NCBI GenBank assembly: GCA_026724425.1
Contig: JAIUCV010000281.1
Span: 620,001-684,000, forward strand
Origin: Erythrophleum ivorense
Taxonomy: Eukaryota > Streptophyta > Magnoliopsida > Fabales > Fabaceae
Direction of reading: 5' to 3'
Length of the DNA stretch: 64,000 bases
A program made the position numbers and the translations under genes. The notes below the pieces were generated by a model. The model saw only the letters and a program-made list of their open reading frames with translations. It had not been told where the DNA came from and made no database searches. Each line of letters begins with the position of its first letter. The first letter of the stretch is position 1. Below, piece after piece: positions 50,101-62,372 of this stretch.

Positions 50101-53100
50101 CACGATCACCATTGCCACATCCTCCCTCATTATGCCATTATTGCCAGGACAATCACCATTATTGCTGTTGCTACCACTACTACTACCACCACTATTGCAA
50201 CTGCCACCAACACTGCCACTAACATGAATGGAATATTTATTTTTATATGTGATGATATATTTGTCCATTCAAATAATTTTTTCAATCCTATTTAGCTTAT
50301 ACTATTCATCTACAAGCACATGATAGTATTTTGTTATACAATCTAATATATGTGAGTGAGACGGATGCATGATAGTACAAAAGCTTATATGATGAGTAGC
50401 TTATATAATATAATTTAGTGCTCTTTACACTATCAAAGTTTTATCCTCTAGGCTCTACTGTTCCCAGAAGGGGGCCTAAGGGTTTTTGGTTGTATTGTGA
50501 GAATTGTAATGTTGCAAAAGTTTCTCTTGCAAGAGTCATGCCTATAAGAAGCAATTTAGATTTGGCTACATCATCTGGGAAATGCAGAAGCTGCTTCTGT
50601 CCTAACCAGAGTTTATTTTGTTTATGTTCATAGAAAAGAGCTTCTCATTTTGGACCATAGACACGAAAAGAAAATCTCAAAAGTACATTTGTATGTTTTC
50701 ATCACATAGCATGCACATACTAAATTACTTTGGTAACCTTGGAACATGCATGGTTGATATTTCACTTTGCATGGCAAGCTTGTAGCATGTTAGGTTGGCA
50801 TATTTGCAAAAAAGTGTTCCACTTTTCAGGTGATGCTTCTTGTAACCACCTTCAGTCCTATTTGATTCTCTTCTTGTATAACTTGCATATGGAATTTTTC
50901 AATTTGGAATCTAAACCAACCTATTATTGTTAACTCCCTAGGTTGATGTTTTGATTAGTAAAATCCATGCAATTTGTATATTTTTTTACTGCTTTCTGGA
51001 ACCTGTTTAATTAATGTCTCATCTCTCTTGTGTGCTCTAGGTGCCCTATAGCTCATTTCATTCCTCTTTTTTTTTTCTTCCTTTTTTTGGGCTTTTAATT
51101 TTATGTTTTTTAATTGCTGTACTCCGTTGTTGAGTAAATTAACTTTTCCTACCTTCTTCCTTCAGGTATGTGGCATTAAACATGCTGATGAAGGCCATAA
51201 CAGCTGATGCTCAGGCAGTGCAGAGACATCGGGCAACTATTCTGGAATGTGTGAAGGTATTAATTGCACAGCCTTGTTCCCTGTTTCACATTCAATGGCA
51301 AAGCCAAAAGATTTTCTTTTACAAATTGAAAAGTTAGTGACTTGACTTTTTGCTTCAGGATTCAGATGCTTCAATTCAGAAAAGAGCTCTTGAACTTGTT
51401 TATGCACTGGTGAATGAAAGTAATGTGAAGCCCTTAACAAAAGAGCTAATTGATTATCTGGAAGTCAGTGATCAAGAATTCAGGCCTGACCTTACTGCCA
51501 AAATTTGCTCTATAGTTGCCAAGTGAGTCATATAGGTTTTGAATGGCATTCCCTTTAGTGTGCATGGATAATTTTGATCATTTGAGTTCTTCTCTCTTTG
51601 GAAGTAGGTGCTAGAGTTGCCAGTTTTATCGTTTCTGCATTCATCTTTCAATTTTTGTATTTTGTACATTGCAGTCTTTTCTTTGCTCTAACAAGCCATT
51701 TTACACGGGCCTCATCCGTTTTTCCTTTATCAGTTCAGAATTATTACCTAAAGAGTTTATTTAAGCTGCATATAAAATGTATTTGACTGACTGGGATTTA
51801 CTAATTGGTGCTTTAGGTTTTCCCCAGAGAAGATCTGGTACATTGATCAGATGCTCAAGGTTCTATCTGAGGTATAAATCTAGTACACAACCTTTTGTAG
51901 CTAATTGAAACTTGAAACAAAGGGAAAAATCCTGACTTATGCTAGTTTTTTAGGGCAATCCTTATTTCAGATTTTTTCTTTTCCGTATGATAATTCTGTT
52001 GCTTCTCAAAATGCCTCCACTTGCATCCTAGGAAAATTATGGCTATGGCAGCTCATTATATTTTGCCCACACAAAATTTTTATTTATTATTTTATGACTT
52101 CCTGCGTCAATTATAAATGCTCAAATTGCTAACTATATATGCTCCTGTTATTTATGATTTTATGTTTGCACAAGACAACTCATGCTGCTTCTATGTATAA
52201 GTTGCAAATTATCAGGGCTGAATTTATTTGGTGTTGATTGAGATTGCTGTTTTGATGCTTATGTAATACTGTAATTCATGTTGAGCTTTGTTATTTAATC
52301 ATATATTGAGTGCAAGTATTGACTGTTATGCTATGTTAGTAGGCTGGAAATTTTGTAAAAGATGAAGTATGGCATGCCTTAATTGTTGTGATAAGCAATG
52401 CTTATGACCTTCATGGATATACAGTGAGAGCATTATACAGAGCATTGCAAATATCAGCTGAACAGGTGCTCATTTATACTTCTACAAAATCTATGCACAC
52501 AGTTGATTTCCTCTTATTGCTATCAATAAGAGCACTGTCTAATATTTTCATCAGGAAAGTCTTGTTCGAGTTGCAGTGTGGTGCATTGGAGAATATGGTG
52601 ACATTTTAGTTAAGAATGTTGGAATGCTGGACATAGAAGATCCAATAATGGTTAGTATGTTTCCTGCTTGATAGTTTCTACATAAGCTTTGTACTGTATC
52701 TATTGCTTCATGTTGCCTGAAAATGATAATCACTTGAAAACAGGCAGTGATTCATGAGTCGAAATACACATTGCTGAAATCTGGGCATGATATGTTTCTT
52801 TTTTTGTTTTTTCCTCTTTTTCCTTTCCAGTGGCCATGGCATATTATTGGTGAAAGCCTGAAATCATAAACATCAGGGTCCTGTCTTGCCTCTTTCTTTT
52901 CTAATACTTCTTGCTTACTTTGATTGTCTATACAGAATAATGAGCCTAATATTTATTGTTTCTTGTCTGTTCTTTATGAGAGAGATGTGCATAATTTAAC
53001 AGAAATTGGTCTATTGACTATTGATGCTTTTAATATTACATGCTTTTGTATTAAAGCTCGTTGAAAAGCTTATAAAGAAAACTCAATTTTTTTGGCCCTT

Positions 53101-56100
53101 TTTTTCAAGCCAAAAAAAAGTGTTTGTTGTTTCTTGCTTTACTTAACCAATTAACTGTGTCTTTGCAAGCAGGTAACCGAGTCAGATGCTGTGGATATTG
53201 TAGAGATGGCTATAAAACGCCATGCATTGGATCTTACCACAAAAGCAATGGCTTTGGTTGCCCTGTTGAAACTCTGTTCACGTTTTCCATCTTTTTCAGA
53301 GTATGTTATAATTTGCCAATTATTTGTTAATATCATCAGCAAAAGAATTGTTAATATCTATGACATTATACCTTTGATTGGGTTTTATTACTAGTTTTTC
53401 TGCCTTTTCTCTAGAGGAATGTAATTTTCTAGACAAAGTCTACCAGACCCTGTTCAGAATACCATAAAACACTTATAATTGTCTTGGTCCCTTTTTATAT
53501 GTATTTCATCCCCATCACAAGTTCTGTCCTACCATACACTCTTACACCTATTACAAGCTTAATTTAACTTATATTTCTATGTTTGCATGAAAATATGATT
53601 TTCTTTTTCTGGATGAAAAACTATGATTCTATTTCGAATAATTTATACAGGAGGATCATGAATATAATCATTCAGTATAAAGGGAACCTTGTGCTTGAAT
53701 TGCAGCAAAGATCTATAGAATTCAATAAAATTCTTGCAAATCATCAAAATATTAGGTAAGCTTAGCCATTCGTTTATTTTTATGTTATCAAGAACTTGAA
53801 TTTCTATTTCACTCTTATAGGAGGATTCTTAATATGATATCATGCAGTTCTACACTTGTAGAAAGGATGCCAGTTTTAGATGAGGCAACTTTCATTGGTA
53901 GGAAAGCTGGTTCTATGCCAGGCACAGCTTCAACTCCAACAGGACCTTCAGTTAATCTTCCAAATGGAGTTGCCAAACCTTCTGTGGCTCCTCTTGTGGA
54001 TCTGCTCGATTTAAGTTCAGATGATGCTCCTGCACCTAGCTCTTCTGGTGTTGATCTTCTTCAGGACCTTCTTGGTGTTGACTTGCCATCAGCATCACAA
54101 CAGCTGGGTTAGTGTTTTTGGTGCATCATATAAATTATCATAATACCTGAGGAACTAATTTTCTTTTGCATATTATTGATGATTATCTTATATCACAAGT
54201 ATAAATAACTGTATTTTCCATAATTGCAAAGTAAGCAGCAATTATTTGTAAAGACCTTTTATTGTTTAAACCTCTTGGCCTGTGGTTACATAAGCACATA
54301 CTGACAATCCGTGCAATCATGTTTAGTGGCATTAAAGGGTTGTGGGTTGTTCTATCAGTCATGAAAGAACTGATTCCAGAAGCCCGCAACTTGAACCAGG
54401 ACACCAACTCATGCGGTGGAAAATGGAAGAGTTTACTGCATGTTTGTATGTGAAATAATAAAATTATTAAGAAGTCATCATCATGCTTAAGATAGAAAAA
54501 GATAGTGCTTGCAAAATGTGATTTAGCTCAGTTAAGTTAAGAATAATCTTTTTCCGAAATGTGACTTGACTAACTTTTTGTGGTACATTCTGTTTATTCA
54601 TTTGCCACTTTGTTAGAATATCAAAAGACTTGTGTTTTGAATGAATTTAATGTTCTAATTGTAGACCCAGTGCAACTGTCCTTGAAAGACAAGGGATGAC
54701 TCAGACTTTATTTCCAAACTATTATTTGATTATAGAGTGCTGTAAGGGATAATTCAAAATGAGAGGCATGATAATGGGTAAAGATAATTGTTGAATAACC
54801 AATAAATTTACTGTGTGTTTAGTTACGCATGTAGTTAGAAGTAATTATTGAAATTGAAGTTGGAAATATGCTGGGGAGCTTGCTTTTCCTGTGGATAAGA
54901 TGAAGAGGTGTAGCAACATATGGAACTTATGTACATTTCCTTTTTGTCTGAGATTTATTTTGCATTTTTAGGTTCTGGTCAAGCCCCAAAAAGTGGTACG
55001 GATGTTCTTTTGGATCTTTTGTCTATTGGATCACCGTCCATGCCCATCACATCACCTTCCACACAAAGCCTCTCATCTACAACAGACATCTTGTCCTCCA
55101 CTATGAATAACAAAACACCAGTTTCACCACTGGATGATCTCTCATCTCTTTCACTTTCTGCAAGAGCAACTTCTAATGCAGGAGCTGCTCCTATGATGGA
55201 TTTGTTGGATGGTTTGGCCCCCAGCTCTCCGACAGGTAGTTCAATTTTTCACATTAGGCTTTTTCTTTTTATAAATGAAATTTAGTTAAAAGTACTGATT
55301 CTTCTTGTCCCTATACTTTTGAATAGAAAACAATGGACCAATTTATCCGTCTATAACTGCATTTGAGAGCAGCTCCTTGAGGGTGATATTCAATTTCTCC
55401 AAAGAACCAGGAAAGCCACAAACAACAATTATCCAAGCTACCTTTACAAATTTGACATCTAATACATATACAGATTTTGTTTTCCAGGCAGCAGTCCCAA
55501 AGGTATGCCAATCATGATGCTGTTGATCATTCTGTATATGCTGCTCTTGACCATCATTCTTTTAGCGTTTAATATATAATTTTAGCTTCATTTTAAAATT
55601 GCTATCTGCAATATCACAATCTTTATCCTTGTTGTGTTAATTGAAGGTTCCATAAATTCTAATTACTCTTTATAATTATCTGCTCATTCCTTTCTTTGGC
55701 ATGTGATTGTAAAAGCTTCACAACATGATGAAAAACCATAAGGTGTTAATTTTTTAAGTGTAGTCAAACAATTGAAATGCTTGCAACTCAACATACGAGT
55801 GCTAAATAATTGCATGTGTTCTCTGATGTACGATAATCATCAGCTGTTTTTCAAGTTTCTTTGTTGGAAACTCAAATTCTGTAGAACTGCTTTTATATTT
55901 TTCTTCATGCAGAGCTTATTTATTTGGGTATTTTAATTTTCAGTTTCTTCAATTGCACTTAGATCCGGCTAACAGCAATACTCTGCCTCCTAGTGATGAT
56001 GGGTCCATCACACAAAATTTGAGAGTTTCTAATACCCAACATGGAAAGGTATTTGAAATGTGTTTTTCCTTGTACAATACAATCATGTATAGCTGTTGTT

Positions 56101-57405
56101 ATATCCCATTTAGCGATTGTTCTTTTCTGCTATTAACTTTTTCTTTGTTAATTATGGTTTGTAATAGATACTCGTGTTCTTTCATGTGCCTTGTGATTTA
56201 CATTTAAAATGAAATGCTGTCTGGTTATGCTTTGCTTACAGGGTCAGTAGGTTGTGTAAAATGTAGCTATGCTTCGTCCTTCTTGTTTTAGCTTAGTTGC
56301 TACTTTTCCTGGTCTTAATATGAGGTTAAAGTGTTTTCTCAAGTCATGTCCATTTATGAAGCTGCATTTTTATGCTTGTTTGAGGACAAACATTAGCACA
56401 GCTTTAGACTGATGAAGAATGGGAAAAGAATATTTGGAGTATATGGTCAATGTTATGGGTAATTATTTGTTGAGCAAGAATTAAGCCATCAATTTAATTA
56501 CTTAGTAATACTCTTTATTTAGACTGATGAAGAATGGGAAAAGAATATTTGGATTATATGGTCAATGATATGGGTAATTATTTGTAGAGCAAGAATTAAG
56601 CCATCAATTTAATGAATTAGGAATACTCTTCATTGCTATTTCCTTTATTGTTTTTAGCTTGTGTTTTTAGTTTCCTTTATAAGCCCTTGGTTGTGGTCTT
56701 TTCATTCAACTTAGTGATGGAATAAAATATTAGTATTTGTTTCTCCCCTCTTTCTCACTCCATCTCCGTATTTCTCCCTTTCCCTCTTGTTCTTCCACTC
56801 TTCCTGTCTTCTCTCCCTATTTTCTCCCTCTTTTCTTCTGTTGGTCCTATATCATAGACTCTATTATTTCCCATCATATCCAAAAAGCATTGGTTAGATA
56901 TAACAGTAGGTGGCACGTAAACTAGGCATTTAATATTGCAAATTATAAAATATTTAGTTATTTACTTAAATAGTTAGTAGTTCTGTTTCATAATTTTTAC
57001 AGTGTTTTTGTCCAATAAAGCGAGAGACTGAATCTATACAGTGTAAGTGCTTGTGGCATGCTACTGCAAAACTGCTAGTGATTTGTGTTTGGGAGCCATA
57101 AAGTTTATATTGCTTTGTTGATGGCTCACGAAAAGTCACTGAGGTTCAGTTACAGAAACAAACATCAATATATTTGTGTAGTTATCTGGAGAGACATTCA
57201 AACTCTCGTTAGGCATTATAACAATCTTCTCATTTTGCTCTGCATGTGTATGTTTAAGTGCTTCTTACAGAACAATTGGTTATCTAGCATATATATACCT
57301 TACTTTCAGAAATCTCTTATCATGCGGACAAGGATAGCATACAAGACAAATGGCAAGGATGCACTGGAAGAAGGGCAAATCAATAATTTTCCTCGTAATT
57401 TATAA
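32636..57405 (+). CDS. AP1G: AP-1 clathrin adaptor complex, gamma-adaptin subunit
   Basis: Large subunit of AP-1, which links cargo and clathrin at the trans-Golgi network/early endosome. Coding exons: 32636-32667, 34240-34542, 34696-34837, 35377-35550, 36011-36190, 37995-38149, 51166-51256, 51359-51522, 51817-51871, 52343-52465, 52555-52650, 53173-53300, 53651-53755, 53848-54107, 54972-55235, 55327-55502, 55944-56048 and 57310-57405. Together they give an unbroken 882-residue frame, normal for the family. The trunk (about 1-580) shows [38 protein letters not shown] and the HEAT-type solenoid. The hinge (about 583-757) is Ser/Pro/Thr-rich with repeated DLL motifs: [40 protein letters not shown]. 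The C-terminal ear (about 760-882) starts [12 protein letters not shown] and ends [12 protein letters not shown]. The first exon encodes only [10 protein letters not shown] plus a split codon. Intron 6 (38150-51165) is 13 kb and holds two LTR elements, yet both its splice sites are intact. AATAAA at 57977-57982 may be the poly(A) signal. Confidence 0.95.
38919..39196 (-). repeat. 3' LTR of the Copia element (left end on the plus strand)
   Basis: 278-bp LTR. It shares CACCATGGTTGACTGTCC and GATAATAACTCCAGATTAAT with the other LTR. A polypurine tract abuts it at 39197. Confidence 0.9.
39341..42281 (-). pseudogene. Copia pol remnant: integrase, reverse transcriptase, RNase H
   Basis: Read right to left on the minus strand. 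The pre-integrase zinc-finger region ([18 protein letters not shown], then a CxxC) is at about 42100-41990. The start of the integrase core ([12 protein letters not shown]) follows. The integrase end is at 41257-41568 ([29 protein letters not shown]). The reverse transcriptase is at 39869-40243, with the active-site motif YVDD and [13 protein letters not shown]. RNase H is at 39341-39595, with DNQAA. The parts lie in different frames and are separated by stops. The segment 40730-41071 is a shifted copy of the linker before the reverse transcriptase. Not functional. Confidence 0.88.
42513..43604 (-). pseudogene. Copia gag remnant
   Basis: It starts at an ATG at 43604 (minus) and reads a gag-type start, LNGSNYL followed by a TAA, then [15 protein letters not shown] and a WRVENN-type segment. 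Further on (42513-43013) comes a degraded zinc knuckle, with [17 protein letters not shown] in place of the usual CxxCxxxxHxxxxC. An internal stop and frame change leave it non-functional. Confidence 0.75.
43927..44195 (-). repeat. 5' LTR of the Copia element (right end on the plus strand)
   Basis: 269-bp LTR matching 38919-39196 with scattered substitutions and small indels. Confidence 0.9.
44381..44624 (+). repeat. 5' LTR of the Gypsy element
   Basis: 244 bp. It shares CAAGGGAGTTGTAACA and TTGACTATCATTCCAAATTT with the right LTR. Confidence 0.9.
44660..45622 (+). pseudogene. Gypsy gag remnant
   Basis: It begins at the ATG at 44660 ([11 protein letters not shown]) and soon meets a TAG. The best-preserved part, 45254-45622, has [30 protein letters not shown] and [12 protein letters not shown], the retrotransposon gag domain. 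Stops and frame changes break it. Confidence 0.8.
46005..48061 (+). pseudogene. Gypsy protease, reverse transcriptase and RNase H remnant
   Basis: The protease site [11 protein letters not shown] is at about 46010-46045. The reverse transcriptase spans about 46530-47080, with [13 protein letters not shown], a stop before [21 protein letters not shown] and the active-site motif FFDD. The connection is at 47159-47400 ([32 protein letters not shown]). RNase H is at about 47470-47860 ([28 protein letters not shown]). Several stops and frame changes. Non-functional. Confidence 0.88.
48090..49200 (+). pseudogene. Gypsy integrase remnant with chromodomain-like tail
   Basis: The core begins with a zinc-finger remnant and [18 protein letters not shown] (about 48250-48310). 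A missing-base region follows, then the C-terminal part at 48818-49111 ([46 protein letters not shown]). The sequence after it, to about 49200, still reads like the short chromodomain of chromoviruses in another frame. Confidence 0.82.
49282..49527 (+). repeat. 3' LTR of the Gypsy element
   Basis: 246-bp LTR, preceded by a run of about a dozen G residues plus AGAATA (polypurine tract). Confidence 0.9.
50145..50225. repeat. Degenerate CAC/ACT trinucleotide tract in AP-1 gamma intron 6
   Basis: An imperfect run of CCA/CTA/CTG triplets (for example CTACCACTACTACTACCACC). Low complexity; the open frames across it are artefacts of the repeat. Confidence 0.6.
56403..56632. repeat. 115-bp tandem duplication in the last AP-1 gamma intron
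   Basis: Units 56403-56517 and 56518-56632 both start TTTAGACTGATGAAGAATGG and run in parallel for about 115 bases, with a handful of substitutions and small changes. The unit matches no coding sequence. Confidence 0.9.
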
Positions 57406-60400
57406 GGCCTAATATTCAGTGGTGATGGTATGGTGATGCACAGAGCCCTGAGTTCTTTTTTTTTTTTTTTCCTTTTTTTCCTACACTATTTTATCACTGG
57501 TGCAGTTTTGTTGTTTCATTTCTTCAAATGAGGGTCGAATGGTTGAAGCATCTGGGACCACATTTTGGCCCAAATTTGAAGTCTGTTTGTGACTTCACTT
57601 CTTTGCTTTCTTTCCTTCTTTTTTCTTCCTTAGGCTTTTTATGTACATTATTGCAAAATAGTCCTGTATGAAAATGTTAAATCAAATTTTGCCTTTGGAG
57701 GCACAGAGTTTCATGTGTCACGATGAGAAACTGAGGTGCTTGCTATTTTTATTGGGAGGTACTCGGTCGCCAGTCTTGCTATTTGAGATCATAGTATTGA
57801 ATGCAATTTGGTATCCATTATGGAATTAGATTATTGGTTTATTATATTTAATTTTATGTAACAATTTTTTCTCCTCCACATTATTGAAATGTAATCTCAT
57901 AGATATGTTAGCTTATTTCATAACACAATTTCTGGCTGTTCAATTAAAAGTGAGGATTTTCCCTTTCTTTTTTTTTAATAAAGAATATTCCATTCTCTAT
58001 TGTGAAGCATAAAGGGGCTCTCCCGTTATGCTGAACATGTTAAAAAGTATTGTTTTTTAATGCCACAAGAATGTCCTCACATATCAAGTTCTCCCATTCA
58101 GCATTTAGAGTGTGTGGAATCCATATTTATTTTATCAACATCTGATGAAACAAACTAAAAGATGGATGCCATGAATTTTATCAACATCTTGATATTTCAT
58201 ATATAAAGAAAATAATAAAATCAATTGTTATTATTATATATCTCATGAAATAATTCTCTTAAAAAAAATCGCACTTATCATGATTTTTACGTATTCTAAA
58301 AGAATAAGAAATTAGAAATAGCAATGACATCTTAACGCAATTAACTAGCTGCTAGATAAGAAGATTAAGAAGGATGATATGGTACGCAAAAAGAAGGGAT
58401 AGTTTTGTGATGAGCCCAAGTGTGTAAAATGACTTTACTGAGCTTTGAATTCTCGGTAGAGTTGGGATCAATGCAAAAGCAAGCCCGTGGGCTTTGATAA
58501 AAGTTCATAAAAAGTATTATAAGAGAAAAGTAATTTGTGTGTAGTAAAAGTATTTGATAAGTGTTTTACTTTTATCCATATTATTGTGTTTGACAATTTT
58601 TTTTCCAAAAGGATATTTATTGTCAAAGTATATAAAATATATGTATTTAAGAGAATAGCTTAAAAAGAAGTTAGAAACAATTAAGATAATTAAGGATTTT
58701 AAGTGAAAGTATGATTGTCTTAAAAAATAATTGTTTTTGTTTATGTTTTTGATTCAAAGAAAAAGAATTTAATTTTTTTTCTTGTAGTAGAATCTATTTT
58801 TGCTGCTACTAAAAATATGTTTTTTTTAGGTTGGACAAAATAATTTATTTAACAAAAATAACTAATTTTTCAATTAAGCAAATTCTTTTCCACCATAAGC
58901 AAATTTCAGTTCATGATTTCCCGTGATGGGTCAATTTTCTGTCAGCGCATTGTAAGAGTATATTAAGAATTTTATGTAATTAAAATTAGACTCAATTTTT
59001 AACTTAGACAATAAGTAATTATTGCAACGAAATTAACAAATTAAGGGATAATTGTGATATTTTATAAGATAAGAAATAAAGACCCTACAATTGAAAACAA
59101 AATTTAAGATAACTGAGTGTAATTTTTTCTTTTAAAAAAAGTTGGCTCTATATTTTCAACATGCGTCAAAAATTCATAATAATTATGATATGATATTTTA
59201 AATTATAAATAACTATTTCAAATTTTATTATGTTATAATATTGATGTTCATATCATTATTCTGTTTGATAAATTTGGTAAAAATTGGCCAAAATATGTGT
59301 ATCTACTACTACTAGGACAAGCAATCATGGCTAGTGCCTAGTAATGAAGCCTCGTGTGGATGGCTTAAATAATTAAATTCACAATTATAAATAAATGTAT
59401 AAACATTGATTATAAATAAAATAAAAGGTATATATGTTTTATTTACATATTTTTTTTAATGATTACTTTAATTAATTAATTTTTTTGTAGACATGGATAA
59501 CTGCAAACTGTGGGTATCCCATCTAACAACATGATAGAAAATGGATAAAGGAAAGGATAGAAAAACTTAAGAAATATATGTTCTCAATTTCAGAGAGAGA
59601 AATAGATAAAAAAATGTGTAATTTTTTTTCTAAAGCTCATTTTATACCCACACACACATATATGACAATTTTCATAGATATATAAGCATCATAAAGGTGA
59701 AAGTGCTTAATTAGTAGCTGACATGTGGAAGGTGTACTGAAAACTACGGCGGTGAGTGGTAATTAATACATTTAAAAATCTTCAAAAAATTGAAAATTTC
59801 AGAAAGTTCAAACTAATCTTAAACCTTTTGGAATTGAAAGTGTAGAACATAGCTTCAAAATCAAGATGTAGCGCGATTTGAGGAACAAAAAGAAAGATAA
59901 ACAAATTCTGATTAAAAACAAAAAAGGAAGTTATATATATATATATATATATAGTATTATTTTAACCTCAAAAAATGGTTTAACATATTATGCTGACTGC
60001 TATCCTCTCCCCGTATCATTATTTCTAATTCACACAAAACAAAAATAGAATATCCATTGCCAACACAAAGCCATATAAGACTGAGAAATTCTTAAATACT
60101 ATATACATATATAGCGTGTTTTTGTGTGTGCGCCTGTGTAATGGTAAAGATTTAATTTTCACAATCTGACATATGATCAGTTTTATACGGGTGCAGATTG
60201 AATCAGTTTCACAATCTGAGTATATATGCATTCTAAGATTTCTAATTAATTAAGAGTCTCTGCAAACTTCAGCAACAGCATCATCATTCTTCTCCCTAGT
60301 TAAAGCTAATACATGCATTCTAGGAGAGAGTAGAGAACTTAATTACACATAAAAAAAAGATTACAAAAGGTTCCTAATTCAGTAGGAAATAAAGGCACTA

Positions 60401-60451
60401 TATAACGATGAAGGACTTAAGATTAACTAATATATATTATGGTTTAAAACT
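57406..60451. other. 3' UTR of the AP-1 gamma gene, then AT-rich intergenic DNA
   Basis: The first ~570 bases have genic composition and end near AATAAA at 57977-57982. After about 58200 the DNA becomes AT-rich with no recognisable gene. (AT)n occurs at about 59934-59953. The stretch just before 60452 is probably the 3' UTR of the minus-strand HLH gene. Confidence 0.5.
59934..59953. repeat. (AT)n microsatellite
   Basis: Dinucleotide run in intergenic DNA. Confidence 0.75.
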
Positions 60452-60682
60452 TCAAATAAAGATGTTGGAAAGAGCTGCCTGCAAGACATGAACTTGGAAC
60501 CTCAAGTGCAAGATGTGTTGTGCTGTCCGGAGAAATAGGCGTTCAGGCTTCAACCCATTCCCTCCCGGAATCATACTTTGCAGCTTCTTCATCTTCCTCT
60601 CCACCGCGCCACCACCGCCAGCCACCGCCTCCTTCCTCCGCCTTCTCCTCCTATTCACCTTCGACATGTCTCTGCAACCCAT
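60452..60682 (-). CDS. Small atypical helix-loop-helix protein (PAR1/UPBEAT1/IBH1-like group)
   Basis: A single-exon frame of 76 residues. It starts with a basic stretch (NRRRRRRKEA at about residues 10-19) and a Gly/Ala linker. A helix-loop-helix module follows, at about residues 28-73. Helix 1 contains MKKLQSMIPGG; the loop is around NGLKPE; helix 2 is RLFLRTAQHILHLRFQVHVL. The IPGG turn followed by LF..TA.YI/HIL.L..QV matches the plant non-canonical HLH proteins that lack the DNA-contacting His-Glu-Arg residues. These act by dimerising with, and restraining, other bHLH factors in growth control. Ile/Val/Leu spacing at the helix positions is intact. A TATATAA box lies about 110 bases upstream. 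Family placement is secure at the HLH level; the subgroup is uncertain. Confidence 0.72.
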   Translation of the reverse strand: MGCRDMSKVNRRRRRRKEAVAGGGGAVERKMKKLQSMIPGGNGLKPERLFLRTAQHILHLRFQVHVLQAALSNIFI

Positions 60683-60789
60683 TTTATATTATATCTAACT
60701 AAGCAAAAAGAGAGAGATGTAGAGCCAGAAAAAATGAATCAGAAGAAGAAAGAGGAGGAGGATTGAAATGAGAAAAAGAGACAGGCGGC

Positions 60790-60797
60790 TATATAAA
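60790..60797 (-). promoter_or_regulatory. TATA box of the small HLH gene
   Basis: TTTATATAG on the minus strand, about 110 bases before the ATG at 60682. It sits in a GC-mixed context (GCCGCC beside it), which makes it stand out from the AT-rich background further upstream. Confidence 0.5.
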
Positions 60798-62372
60798 TGA
60801 ATGTAAAAGGCAAAAGGTGTGGGAGTTGGGAGTTATTATGAGACAGGCCATCTGAGCCGAGCCATTCTTAAAAGTTATAAATTATAATTTAATTACAAAT
60901 ATAAAAATTTTAAAACGTAATATTTTATTCTTAAATTATATATAAAATAAAAATATTATATATCAATTAAAATTAATGTAAACAAATCACATAAAATTTT
61001 ATATTTCCATCATCTGCTCAAGTTTCTCTAAGATATCAAGTGAAAATCATATAATTTTTATATATTAGTTTTAACTGTAACATTTTTACTTTTTATGATA
61101 TATTATAAAGTAATATGTCTTGAATTTTGTGTATCAAAATTATGACTATGCTATAGTTTTAAGAAAATTATATTTAGTTTTATTTTTCCAACAATTGATG
61201 AATATATGAATTGATTAATATATATAGAATAATATTTTGTTTATTTTATCAAATTTATTATTATAATTAAATCTATTAATTATACAAAATAAAAAAAACT
61301 CAAAAAAATTATTTTAAATGATTAAATAAATTAATATTTCAAAAAATAAAAAATAAAATGAATAAAATACTATTTTATACTTACCATGTATTTTATTATA
61401 CTAGAATTTTTAATTTTTTTTTTGGGAGTTACTATGAGGAGTCTAACTCGCAAAGATACTTGAATGTGCTTATTTTTGGATTCTTACTTTTTGTAAAAAT
61501 ATGTGTTATTTTATTTGATAAATAATAATATGTAAACAAAAGTAGAAACCTAAAAGGTTAAAAAAATCAACTTTCAAAAAAGCTAAAATTTCCTTGGCAA
61601 GTTTAACAACGCTCTATCACATAACTACTGCCTAGCGCGCGTGAAGCGTGAAGAGATTTGAAACTGCGCTTGCACGCGCGATTTGCTTGTCGTTTTGCTT
61701 GGGCTGGGGAAGGCCCATGTCAAAGAATTCTTAAATATAGTAAATATCCGTACACCCAATAATTTACTTTGTACTTTTGAATGTCAATATAATTATGAAC
61801 GAAATTTATATTATTCTTGCGATAAATATTTGAACAAATTACACTTTCTTTTTTTAAAAATTACAAAATTCTTAATTTAGCCACTTATGATATAAAGTTT
61901 TCAATGTTATCCTTCAATAATTTTTCCTTAATTAATTGAGTCTTTCTATTTGATAAATTGATATATATTTAATTGAATCACTGACTTAGCAGAATATTTA
62001 TACAGTTAACTTAACGAAGTAGCAATGGTGTCTACAAAAGTTAAGATTGAGCACTATAGTCACTAAGTTCATTAACTTTTTACAATGTTTTTTGGACACT
62101 TAATTATCATTTCATCAAATAGCAGCCCCATAAGTATTGTTTCAAACTATATCAATAATTCAATTAAATTCACATTAATTTACCAAATAGAGATTAAATT
62201 GATTGGGAGAAAATTAGTAAAGGATAAAATTAAAAATTTTTTAATACGAAAATTGTAATTTATTCTAAATATTATTTTTTAAAAAAGTTTCAATAACCTT
62301 GTTTTGGTTGTAGAGGGGGACGGGCTAAGACTCCAAAGATTTTAAAAAATTTTAAAAATATATATTATATTT

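Noticed and set aside
57085..57405. 106-codon open frame ending with the AP-1 gamma C-terminus
   Set aside because: Only the part from 57310 is the true last exon; the upstream part is intron read-through before the acceptor at 57309.
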